This document shows, one piece after another, positions 55,125 to 64,000 of a stretch of 64,000 nucleotides of DNA. The stretch is from Athripsodes cinereus (Eukaryota; Arthropoda; Insecta; Trichoptera; Leptoceridae). Within the stretch, counting starts at the first letter, position 1. Every line of letters begins with the position of its first letter. Both the position numbers and the translations under genes were made by a program. The notes beneath the pieces were generated by a model that was not told the DNA's origin, ran no database searches, and saw nothing but the letters and a program-made list of their open reading frames with translations. Location: positions 24,562,000-24,625,999 of the forward strand of contig OX388314.1 in assembly GCA_947579605.1 (NCBI GenBank). Reading direction: 5' to 3'.

Positions 55125-55384
55125 AAAATATCCCGTGGAGCACCCGGTAAAGAATTGGTCTCCCACTCTTCTCCGTAAGTTTTCGAGTGTCCTGTAAAAG
55201 GCAGGTGTTCGAAAAAATTAAGACATTGTACACCTTAAATTCAGCGATGAGATTTGCCACCCATCCTGAATGTCTTGATTTTATATTGGCACGAAGAGGA
55301 CAGCTTCCATGTTTCTTACATGCAGCTGGTCTGCTGGCTACCCCACTTGTGGGATATGCCGTGATGGTATAGTAGTAGTAGTAG
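55125..55384 (+). repeat. Family A, reference copy with (GTA)n tail
   Basis: Full order: 'gagcacccggtaaagaattg', 'gtctcccactcttctccgta', 'agttttcgagtgtcctgtaa', 'aaggcaggtgttcg', 'cagcgatgagatttgccacc', 'catcctgaatgtcttgattt', 'tattggcacgaagaggacag', 'gcagctggtctgctggctac', 'cccacttgtgggatatgccg', 'tgatggtata' and then GTA repeats to 55384. One frame stays open over the last 61 codons. No Pol III boxes recognised, so class is open: LINE 3' end or SINE. Confidence 0.85.
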
Positions 55385-55424
55385 TATTTAAAATATCATA
55401 GGTAGGTATCTAAAAGTATTAACT

Positions 55425-55775
55425 TAGCAGTGATGAAGTAAGCCACCCATTCTGACTGTATGATGGCCGACGACAGGTGTGGCGCGGAGGTAACACTCTT
55501 GCCTTTGAGTCACGAGGGACGGGTTCGATTCCCGACCAGGGCAAAACGATGATTATTTTTTCTTTATATTTGTCGTTGATGTATAATTGAATCGATAGTA
55601 CCCATAATATAAAACTAACATCTTTGTTTTGAACTAGTAGCTCTATCTGTGTGATTTGTCTGTACGTGCTATGTTGTGTATTTTTTTTATCGTAGAAGAT
55701 GATTTTTATGTTTATTGCAAGAAGAATATTAATAGGCTATCCCACTTGTGGAAGATTTAGTAATATGTAGTATAG
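55425..55775 (+). repeat. Family A copy split by a SINE
   Basis: 'agtgatgaagtaagccaccc', 'attctgactgta' (to about 55462), then after the SINE 'atgtttattgcaagaa', 'aggctatcccacttgtgg' and 'gtaatatgtagtata'. Confidence 0.65.
55463..55685 (+). mobile_element. SINE family 1 inserted in family A
   Basis: Head 'ggtgtggcgcggaggtaaca', box B 'gggttcgattccc' at 55521-55533, 3' landmarks 'atagtacccataatataaaa' and 'gtgtgatttgtctgtac'. Ends in a T/A-rich stretch. Confidence 0.8.
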
Positions 55776-55789
55776 ATTTAAAGGACTTT

Positions 55790-56010
55790 AAAAGCGTATA
55801 TCTGAAAAAGGGGATATGAGAAACCGTGGATGGCAGAGAACTACGTGGCTTAATCACGTGGAAATTCTCAAGAGTTGAGTTGGAGGAATCAGAGTGCTTG
55901 TATTAAAAATTGTATGAATGTAGAAGAAGCGAAAGAAGAATATAAAGGCAGGTCCATGTAGCGTTCTATCCTCTCTGCTTGCCCCGCTTAAGGCACGGCG
56001 TGAGGCTATA
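55790..56010 (+). pseudogene. RTE subfamily-2 3' fragment
   Basis: 'gtggatggcagagaactacg', 'tggcttaatcacgtggaaat', 'ttgtatgaatgtagaagaag', 'gcgttctatcctctctgctt', 'ggcacggcgtgaggctataa'. Confidence 0.65.
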
Positions 56011-56584
56011 AAGTAATTAAGTTAATATAATATACCTACTACTTTATAAAAACACAATTTGCACTCTAAAAATTAAAAACCCAGGCAGTAGCCCAGAAAA
56101 CATGTAAACAAATTTATGCCTGATTTTCTCTGCACGTCTTGAAGTGATAAATTTTGATCTATAGATCATCTGACACTATCTTATTATGTATCTATTCAGT
56201 GTTGTCATGTTGCAAACGGTTCATTATTATATTTAGCCAACTCGCTGTTATGTTATTAACACTTTAAATAGAATAAGATGTGGCAACACTAACCATACAA
56301 TATTATTATTTGTTTAACTACTTATTTACTTGTGTCACTATTATCTTTTCTATTGAAGTTACGTTAAAACTCCGTAGACACAGACAGAGTAGATTTAAAT
56401 TGATTTATGACAGGTACTACTTCAGTTTTCTGAAAGTTAACTAAATATATTGTTGAATACGTGATGGTAAATACATGAATATTTATTTATTTATTTTTTC
56501 TACACTGTACATTGATTACAAGCTATTATTCATATAAATAAATGGCAATACACATAGGTAAATAAATACATTTTTTTTGTACCC
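56011..56584. other. Mostly unassigned
   Basis: 56480-56525 ('tatttatttattttttctac', 'actgtacattgattacaag') is a family B tail on the minus strand. The rest is AT-rich. Confidence 0.4.
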
Positions 56585-56960
56585 GCATTCAAGTTTTATT
56601 TTATTTATTTTTATTTTTACAATATCTAGAATCAAACAGTCGTTACATAATATGTTGACAATTAATACATTTAACATGTAGACCAGCGAAGATTCCACTC
56701 TTACCAGAAATGTCTCAGTCTTGAGGAAAAAAAAGCAAAAGTTAAAATTCTCTAAAGAAGTCAAAGTAAATTTAAAAACAACGATAATACAACACTTAAA
56801 ACAATACAAAAACATAAATATAAAAGCAAAAAATCCTAAAATACTAGAAATCAGTCTTTCAGTCACATTGGTCTTGAGATAAAAAGTAAAGTTAAAATTT
56901 CCTGAAAAAGGTCAAAGTAAATCTAAAAATATAAAATCCCAAAATACTAGATATCAAAAC
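56585..56960 (-). repeat. Family H copy with partial tandem duplication
   Basis: 56590-56870 is the reverse complement of 19262-19562. 56872-56960 repeats part of it again ('aagttaaaatttcctgaaaa', 'aatcccaaaatactagatat'). The 116-codon minus frame at 56516-56866 is hydrophobic (Phe/Leu/Ile) from T-rich DNA and is not a convincing gene. Confidence 0.65.
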
Positions 56961-57164
56961 AAAATAAATAAACAAAATCACCAAAATCACCTATCCAGTA
57001 TGAGTTACAAAGCCCAATTTATTCTACCATAATTTATTCTAAAATACTTGTACCTATACATATTTATTTTCATCATTTTTATGCATACAAATTTAACTAT
57101 ATTTTACTATCTTCGTCTCTCAAATTTTTATTTTTGTCTTTTTGTTTAACATGTAAAAGGTTTT

Positions 57165-57330
57165 AAATATATATCAATAAAATCAATCAACAGAGTCGCG
57201 ATTACTTCCAATTAACCCAATCTCATGATAATTTCGTTATCAAATTTTTAAAAAGGTAGATAAAATGCACTAGGGAAAAGAATAACTAGATAGGAAAAGA
57301 GACTAGGGCACAGACGCTACATTTTGACTG
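57165..57330 (-). repeat. Family B fragment
   Basis: 'cagagtcgcgattacttcca', 'attaacccaatctcatg', 'gaaaagagactagggcacag' as at 23400-23540. Confidence 0.55.
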
Positions 57331-57519
57331 ATTAAATAATCGAAATAAATATTATAAAACAAATGCTTGCGGTATGGAATTTATTCTACTACCTAAATAC
57401 CGACACAGTGAATAGATAAAATAATCATAAACCGTTTGAATTTATAATTGATTGAAGATTACATCTGTAAAATCCTGTTGAATTTTAAATTGAAATTATT
57501 GAATTGAAAAAAAAAATAA

Positions 57520-57740
57520 TCAAGTTGTCCTGAATCTGGGTGTTACATGTCTATGTATTCAGTGCATTGTATATATGTGTATCGTCGTGTTAGTACCCAC
57601 AATACAAGATTCATATCTCAGTTTGGGACTAGCTCGATTAATTTGGGACTAGCTCTAATAGTTTGGGACTAGCTCTACCAAGTTTGGGACTAGCTCTATC
57701 AGTTTGGGACTAACTCGATCTGTGTGAATTGTCTATACAT
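57520..57740 (+). mobile_element. SINE family 1, 5'-truncated, with tandem expansion
   Basis: The body starts at 'caagttgtcctgaatctggg'. In the 3' part the unit 'gtttgggactagctcgat', single elsewhere, is repeated five times with 20-21 bp spacing (57621-57720), then 'ctgtgtgaattgtctatac'. Confidence 0.8.
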
Positions 57741-57889
57741 TTTAAATGTTAAATAGGGAGAAGAATTATTTAATTTTCGTGAAAGACGCCAGGATATACC
57801 TATCACAATTTAAAGACTTATATTTATCCACATTTATCAAGCAAAAAACTTAATCCTCACGAAAAGAAGAAGAAAAAATACATACATAC

Positions 57890-58115
57890 ATACATACATA
57901 CCATCACGGCATTTCCCACAAGTGGGATAGCCAGCAAACCAACTGCATGTAATAAATATGAAAGTTGTCCATTAAATATGTTAGAAATTCAGGATGGGTG
58001 GCATAACTTTTTGCTAAACTAAAGATGTTAAATGTTTTACAAACACCTGTCTTTTACAGAACACTCGAAAAATTACAGAAAAGAGTGTGAGACATATATT
58101 TCTTTCTTTCTTTTT
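57890..58115 (-). repeat. Family A copy with (CATA)n edge
   Basis: CATA repeats at 57881-57901 replace the usual CTA repeat, then 'ccatcacggcatttcccaca' to 'agaacactcgaaaaattaca'. Confidence 0.75.
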
Positions 58116-58779
58116 TTTTCCAACGGAAACTCAACTTTCCGGGAACTCAACGAAACAATTATTCTAAAATGACATCAGCACAATACATACTTTTACGTTT
58201 AGAAAACAGTAAAGTCTTAATTATGCAATCAATACAAATAGAGTAAAAGTAATCTATAAACAAAAGTAATAAGACAAAGTGTTTTACAATATGTCAAAAA
58301 AGTGTATTACAGAACATCACTAGTGTTATACATGTATATTGTATATCACTCTGATCTCATTTGTTTTATTCAAAACAAAAAGATAACTTTCATTTTTCAT
58401 TTTAGAACAAGAATAATATAAAACAATTTCAATATGTACTTAAAAGTGAAGTAATAATTAAATACGATACTTATAATTATTATTATATTAGAGCTATTGA
58501 AATCGTTGTAAAAGTGAATGTAATTGTTATCGAAGATTAATTGATATAAATGTAGCAGGTTCATCTAATTTAATTGAAACATTCAGTTGAATTAAATGGT
58601 ATAATGTGATTGGTTGAACGTATTAATCAGTGAAATCATATTGCAAAATTTAAATGAAGATCAACCTACGTAGATTTATTAGTAAATAAACCATTTTTCA
58701 TATTGTTATTTTGAATGGTTTATGTTTTATTAAATATATATTTGTTATTCAAATAAATAAGTTTGTATTTTAAATCACT
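58116..58779. other. No recognised feature
   Basis: AT-rich, nothing supported. Confidence 0.45.
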
Positions 58780-58953
58780 CTAGAAGAATCATTCCAATCA
58801 ATTCAACTCCAGAAACGGAATCACTCTGGGAATCGAATCCACGACTCCTTGTTTTCAAGACAAGTGTGCAAATTGCTATTCAACCTATTTATTATGTGAA
58901 CAGAATTTTCTAGCTTCGTTTTACGGTTGAATTGATTGGAATGATTCATCTAG
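58780..58953 (-). mobile_element. Terminal-inverted-repeat element with tRNA-like core
   Basis: 28-bp inverted ends (58780-58807 and 58926-58953), one mismatch. Inside, the minus strand has a tRNA-like stretch: anticodon-arm-like CTTGT-CTTGAAA-ACAAG (loop of seven with TGA at the anticodon place, serine-like) followed by 'gtggattcgattccc' like a T arm/box B. TIRs plus a tRNA-like core is an unusual combination. Confidence 0.6.
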
Positions 58954-59599
58954 AATAAATTCCTAAGATATTTTACATATCCATTTCTTAATAAGTTAAT
59001 ACAATCTCCAGCATCCGGTTGTATCAAAACTATAAAATAAAGAAATTTGGTTATATTATTTTTTTGGCTTCATCAATTTTAATTTCAGGTACTAATATAA
59101 CATACTGTTTACGTAGATATTTATAATTAATAAATAAAAAATAATACCATATTAATCAAACAAGTACATATTAGGTTACGAATCATTTTCTAGACCAAGG
59201 ATAAAAAATTGGAAGCATTTTGCCCAAACCATAATAATTTATTATTGTATTTTTGAGTCAAAATTCTTCCATTTTCTCAATTTAACAAGGATGAATATTT
59301 AAAATTAATTGATTTATTAAAAGGATTAATTCGTGAATTCAATTTTTTGCGTAGTTATATCCCAATTATTGAATTTAACATTAATAATATATTATTTGTT
59401 TAACTTTAGTAAAGTTATAAAATGAAGTATGTAATGAGAACGTAATAAATCACATAAAATGTAAACAATTGTCAAAATATTTATTCACACATGATCAATG
59501 AAAATGTAATAAAAAAATATGTTATTAAATATTAGCTTTTAAGCCTGGCTTTGATCGAAAAATGCTAATTCAATTTTTAAAAATACAGTCAGAAATTTA
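58954..59599. other. No recognised feature
   Basis: AT-rich, nothing supported. Confidence 0.45.
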
Positions 59600-59800
59600 T
59601 TAATTTATTGATTCACAATTATATGCCGAGAGGCACAATACACAGATTTCAAAAATCAAAGTTAAATTATATGTCAATGCTGCATGCATTACAGGCATAA
59701 ATATGATGTTATCCAAAGTCACACATCCTCCAAGCTCATGTCCACCACGAAGGACCCACAGAAATCAAAAAGCCTAAAAGCACTAGGAGGGTTTTGAGCA
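59600..59800 (-). repeat. Possible retroelement 3' end
   Basis: On the minus strand a more balanced block ('cttcgtggtggacatgagct', 'attgtgcctctcggcatata') ends in 'caataaattaataaat'. No second copy here. Confidence 0.35.
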
Positions 59801-59979
59801 TCATAATTATGTTATTAAGAGCTGTATTATATAATAAGAATTTTTTAAAAATAACATCTCGATGGAAGTATCTTGATTTTTCATAGTATCTTGTTGTGTG
59901 TTGCTTTCTACTATAAATTTATTTTTTTAATATTCTCAAAAGAAAAAAAACTCTTAAGGGCACATTGGTTTACCTATCA

Positions 59980-60066
59980 ATTTTTTTTTTTTTTTTTTTT
60001 TTAAAAAAAGATATATCTGGGTTTTTGTTATAAACCCAAATACAACCTTATACACCTTTCACATTC
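59980..60066 (-). mobile_element. SINE family 2, 5'-truncated
   Basis: T run at 59981-60002 (poly(A) tail on the minus strand), then 'tgggtttttgttataaaccc' and 'aaatacaaccttatacacct', as in 16216-16270. Confidence 0.75.
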
Positions 60067-60864
60067 ACATATCACAATTATCTGATATATTCTGTCAAAC
60101 AGATATTTCTTTGATCCAATGGACAACATACATGTAAACAATTGCTAATATTTTTGCTCTTGATTATTTAATAAGATTTTAAAGTAGTTCTTTCAAAGAC
60201 GAACACGTCTAACCCTGACATATCTATATTTTTATGACGGATTAATAAAATTACAAAGAAAAATTATTAACATAATTATTTTCTATGGACAATAATACAT
60301 AAAATTAAATTATTAATTATAATTATAATAATAAATACTGTATTTAAACATTATAACTTTTTATTATTATTTTTTTTATAATTACAATATTATAATTGTT
60401 TTGAGATTTTGTCGAGATAAAATATATATTGTTGTTTTAGAGAACACCGCAAGGTTTATTACTTTAGCTGTTGTGGATTTTACTTTTTATTTAACGTTTA
60501 AGATTGAATATCGACAGAAAACAATATAAAACACTTATAACAGTTTGGTGATAAAGATAAGATAAATATACGTAATGTTCTCACGACACTGGCCGATAAC
60601 AACAATGGCTGTTGAACCGCGAAATATAATAATTTTTCATATTATTATTATTCTAATTTAATATTACATCCGTTCATATAATATTATTTTGTCTATTGTC
60701 ATGTGTGTGATAATTGAATAATAGCCGATATTACATATTATAAAAATATCTAAAATATGATTTCTTTTGATATTTTGTTATATTGTATATTTATTTCATC
60801 GATAGCCGTGTCGTAAAATATCTGGTCGTGATTTATTAGAAATCTATTTTTGTTCACTTTGCAG
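60067..60864. other. No recognised feature
   Basis: Very AT-rich, nothing supported. Confidence 0.45.
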
Positions 60865-61110
60865 CTATCTATACCATCACGGTTTATCCCATAATTAGGG
60901 TAGCCAGTTGATTAGCTGCATGTAATAAATAAAACTACAATGCTTGCTCTCCATGAAACAAAAATTTGCCATTCAGGTTAGTTTTTTAACCTCTTCACTG
61001 CACTGCTCAATACAAGATGTATAACGTCTTATTATACGTAGTATTTCACGATTACCTAGTGCCTGTAAGGACAATCGAAATCTTTAGGGGAAACATAATG
61101 TTGTAATGCA
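60865..61110 (-). repeat. Family A copy, near full length
   Basis: 'ctataccatcacggtttatc', 'agggtagccagttgattagc', 'tgcttgctctccatgaaac', 'gtaaggacaatcgaaatctt'. Confidence 0.6.
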
Positions 61111-61189
61111 AAAATTTCACATGAAAATTATTCTTCTAAATTTACATTATTTCCTTGAATCCATGAAATCAAAAAAGTTATTAGTTACT

Positions 61190-61300
61190 ACTTCCACTAA
61201 CCATCACGGTATATATCACAAATAGGAAGCCAGTAGACCAGCATCATGTATAAACATGCAAGCTGTCCTCTCAATTGACAAAAAATTAAGGCATTCAAAT
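61190..61300 (-). repeat. Family A 3' fragment
   Basis: 'ccatcacggtatatatcaca', 'gcaagctgtcctctcaattg'. Confidence 0.6.
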
Positions 61301-62699
61301 TATATATCAAATTATATAACTAATTAGTTATGGGTACAATAATCAATAAAACAGTTGCCCAAAACATAATAAATTAAAACAATACCTACAACTTAATTAG
61401 GGAGAAAAAATAATTTAGATTATTTAAAGATCAAATATTGAATAATCAGCAAAATATTTTTAACCAATAAATTAACGAATAGAAAAATAAGTTATCAATA
61501 TCTTAATTTACAACTACATAATTAGTATGATAAAAGACAATAGACAGTATATTCTTATATAACAAATAGAGAAATAAACGTTTTATGGGACATTATCTGA
61601 CAAAATAAGTCATTTAAAGATTTATAACCATTTTATAACTCAATTTTTATGTAAATTAAACATAATCTTGTTTGTATTATAGATGCTAGATCCGAATCTT
61701 ATTTTGTTATTTAAATTTATTATAAATATTATTCATAGAGTTTTTAGCCTTTAATATCTATACCAAACTATCTATAACAAACAAAAAATCCATCTAATCT
61801 CAAAAATCTGAAATATTTTCAAGGATTTATTATTTAATCTTCGACGTGTCGGTAAGCTCACAACACTGATAGAGTGGCGAGAGTGCATGGGGAGACATTT
61901 GTGAAAGTCTAACAGAAGCTTTTGGAAGTCAAAGCGGGAAACCTTTGTTCAATACTAGACGTAAAACGATAGGTGAAAGTAAGGTACTTAAGGTATTCTT
62001 AATAACATATTCTAATTTTCACCCTTCACACATTTAAATGTCCATGTTTTAAGTTAGATATATTAGGGATATCCAATTTTTCTTCACATTTGGATGTTGC
62101 ATGGATAATACCAGAATATACTATGGATAATACTGGGTTCCGAATATACCTATGTTTTTATATCAAATATACAAATTTAATCAAAATATTCAAAGCTTTA
62201 TTACAAAGATTTATTAAAGCACTTAGATCACACAACTATTCTTACAACTGCAATTATCTGTCATAAATGTGGGTTAAAACAATTCGCAGTAATAATGTGT
62301 GTCATTACAAAAAATACATACCTATTGAAAATAATTTCGGAGTAATATATATTTATTCAGTGGAGTAAATGAATATCATGAAGATGATTTATGCTAAATA
62401 ATAATATTATTATTCCTTTGATGACAGAATCACATTGTGAGGTAACACTAAGCTTTAGAGTATAGAATTATAGATGAATCCGAGTATATTGTTGTTCATA
62501 TTATGTCACAAAGGCAAAACCGCGATAGTAAATTATTTATGTACCTATATCTACTGCAAATATTTATTTTACCATCTCATTGAATGTGCAATACTTTGTA
62601 TTGTAAATAATTTTTACTTTTCGAAATAATATAAAAAACAGCTTATTAATTGTGTCGGTGCACACGTAGTAGAACTCCATAATTATGTAATTGAAACAA
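61301..62699. other. No recognised feature
   Basis: AT-rich; 61850-61990 is slightly more balanced but not recognised. Confidence 0.4.
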
Positions 62700-62945
62700 G
62701 TGTTGCTTTGACTAGAACAGATAGAGAGATGTTTTCCAATGTAAAGATGAGGAAGATGGCATATTTGGGACACGTAATTCGGAATGAGAAATATAGTTTG
62801 CTCCAACTCATTTTGATGGCGAAAATGCGGCAGATATCCTGGCTGAGAAATATCCGAGAGTGGATCGGAGTCCAGAGGGTGGAAGAGCTGTTCCGGCTAG
62901 CACAGGGCAGAGAAGCCTACGCCAGGGTGATAGCCGACGAAGACG
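62700..62945 (+). pseudogene. LINE ORF C-terminal fragment
   Basis: Frame 62708 on reads 'MFSNVKMRKMAYLGHVIRNE', 'KYSLLQLI', then 'ISWLRNIREWIGV' and 'VEELFRLAQGREAYARVIAD', the C-terminal block of RTE-type insect LINE proteins. A short deletion removes the usual 'GKRGRGRR' part ('AKMRQISW'). Coding similarity ends at 62945, where the hairpin element begins. Confidence 0.7.
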
Positions 62946-62948
62946 TTG

Positions 62949-63090
62949 CTTTCTACTATAAATTATTTATTGCCAAAGAGACATCTTTCAACTTATCAGG
63001 TCATTATCAATATCATTCTCTGTATATATTGATAATGACCTGACGAGTCAAAAGACATTTCTCTCGCGATCAATAATTTATAGTAGAAAG
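62949..63090. mobile_element. Hairpin element with two opposed hammerhead-like cores
   Basis: Outer arms begin 'ctttctactataaattatt' (62949 on) and its complement (to 63090); an inner perfect pairing is 'tcaggtcattatcaatat' (62996-63013) with its complement. Plus core: CTGACGA (63040-63046), GTC, AAAA, then GACATTTC. Minus core: CTGATAA, GTT, GAAA, GATGTCTC (62999-62978). Both are close to the core at 52144-52164 and each has lost an invariant base. It directly follows the LINE fragment. Confidence 0.6.
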
Positions 63091-64000
63091 ACACAATTGC
63101 TTAAATTTACCAAATAAAAATTCTTACAATTCAGCCAGCCTCCAATTAAGTCTTGTGGAATTCTAAAACATGTGTGCACTGTTTATTTATAATTAGAATA
63201 TAAAATGAAAAATATCCATACATCCTGACAGTTACAGATGTGTTTTCTTTTTATAAATTTATATTTAAAGGCCTAGTACCGCATATTATTATATAAATAA
63301 GTATCCTGAAGTTGGATAAGGTCAGACAAATATTGAATCTACATGAAATCTAAAAATAGGTACATTATAGTGACTCTGTATATCAAATCTTTATTACTTT
63401 TTTTTATTTATGAGTACATTGGTACCGCAATAACTTGACAAATTGTCTTAAAATGTCATTCGTATGGCATCATCATTTGACAATTGATAGATATTATTAT
63501 TGTAAAGTATAATAGTTAATAATAGCATAATATAATAATAACTAAAGCTTATAATAGTATACCAAACACTTTAGTAACACTCGCCTAGTGACATAATGGA
63601 GATGATGCGAACAGAATGGGAATCATTATTTATTTATCTACGTATTATCATATTGTTCTCAACATTATTGTGCAATAATTCACTTTCATATTTTTCAATT
63701 CATCTTTTCATCACGTTGTCGGTAAAAGATGGCAGAAGGTTTGAACAAAATCGTGTCGTAAGATAATATTATATAGAATAAGATAAAATAATATATACAT
63801 CATGACATCTTCTGAAAGGGAAGCCAATACACTGACTGCATTAATTAATATGCGTGACGTTCTTTTCGCACCAACATAATACGGGATCTAATTAGTCATA
63901 ATAATAATTTGTTATCTCAGGTAAAGTGATAGGTTCTTAGTAATATATAATATAACTACAATATATCTTCAATTTTCCTTATAAATTCTATATATGTCAT
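63091..64000. other. No recognised feature
   Basis: AT-rich; 63810-63885 has a faint family A resemblance ('ggaagccaatacactgactg'). Nothing else supported. Confidence 0.35.

Noticed and set aside
56516..56866. 116-codon hydrophobic minus-strand frame
   Set aside because: Lies in a dispersed non-coding repeat (family H) of T-rich DNA; the other copy at 19262 does not keep the frame.

Overview
The window is AT-rich eukaryotic DNA from an arthropod, most likely an insect and probably a lepidopteran. I infer this from the transposon mix: RTE-type LINEs with endonuclease/reverse-transcriptase ORFs, a Penelope-like element, and tRNA-derived SINEs whose 3' ends carry the 'agtacccataa...tttgggactagctc...gtgtgaattgtc' pattern I associate with Lepidoptera. 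The species cannot be named from sequence alone. No bacterial, plasmid or phage feature is present.

Almost everything recognisable is mobile DNA. There are three sizeable reverse-transcriptase ORFs: an RTE-type LINE at 1.7-3.5 kb (+), a second LINE family at 26.7-28.1 kb (-) with a 5'-truncated sister copy at 9.1-9.7 kb that has a perfect 13-bp target-site duplication, and an uninterrupted Penelope-like element (PLE) ORF with RT and GIY-YIG domains at 40.1-42.6 kb (-). The PLE ORF lies between identical direct repeats of at least 261 bp, the right one running into a 200-base assembly gap (42805-43004). Around these are two SINE families, a tRNA-like element with inverted repeats, a hAT-type element with an 8-bp target duplication, a Helitron-like element, several large hairpin elements, and an unclassified dispersed family (called family A here) with more than 20 copies or fragments.

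The most interesting thing is a set of hammerhead ribozyme (HHR) motifs. Two identical copies sit in the PLE direct repeats. A related core sits in the loop of a perfect 64-bp hairpin at 25441-25593, which is flanked by a 13-bp direct repeat. Another lies at 4432-4477, and degenerate or minimal forms lie in three further hairpin elements (38302-38526, 52078-52262, 62949-63090). Helix II and stem III differ in sequence between copies but keep their pairing. Stem III is a palindrome in the well-formed cores (AGATCT, AACGTT, AGCCGGCT) and in two of the degenerate ones (AGTACT, AGACGTCT). HHRs in PLE terminal repeats are established knowledge. The short hairpin elements, with HHRs closed by 42- to 64-bp stem I helices, look like small non-autonomous elements that such a PLE could mobilise; that part is inference.

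The only candidate host-gene piece is a 128-bp exon on the minus strand (38917-39044) with good splice signals, encoding a hydrophobic segment followed by a heptad-like stretch. The window therefore looks like intergenic or large-intron DNA filled with nested transposons. Fragment boundaries are by eye and usually good to about 10-20 bases; family names A-H and X are mine.
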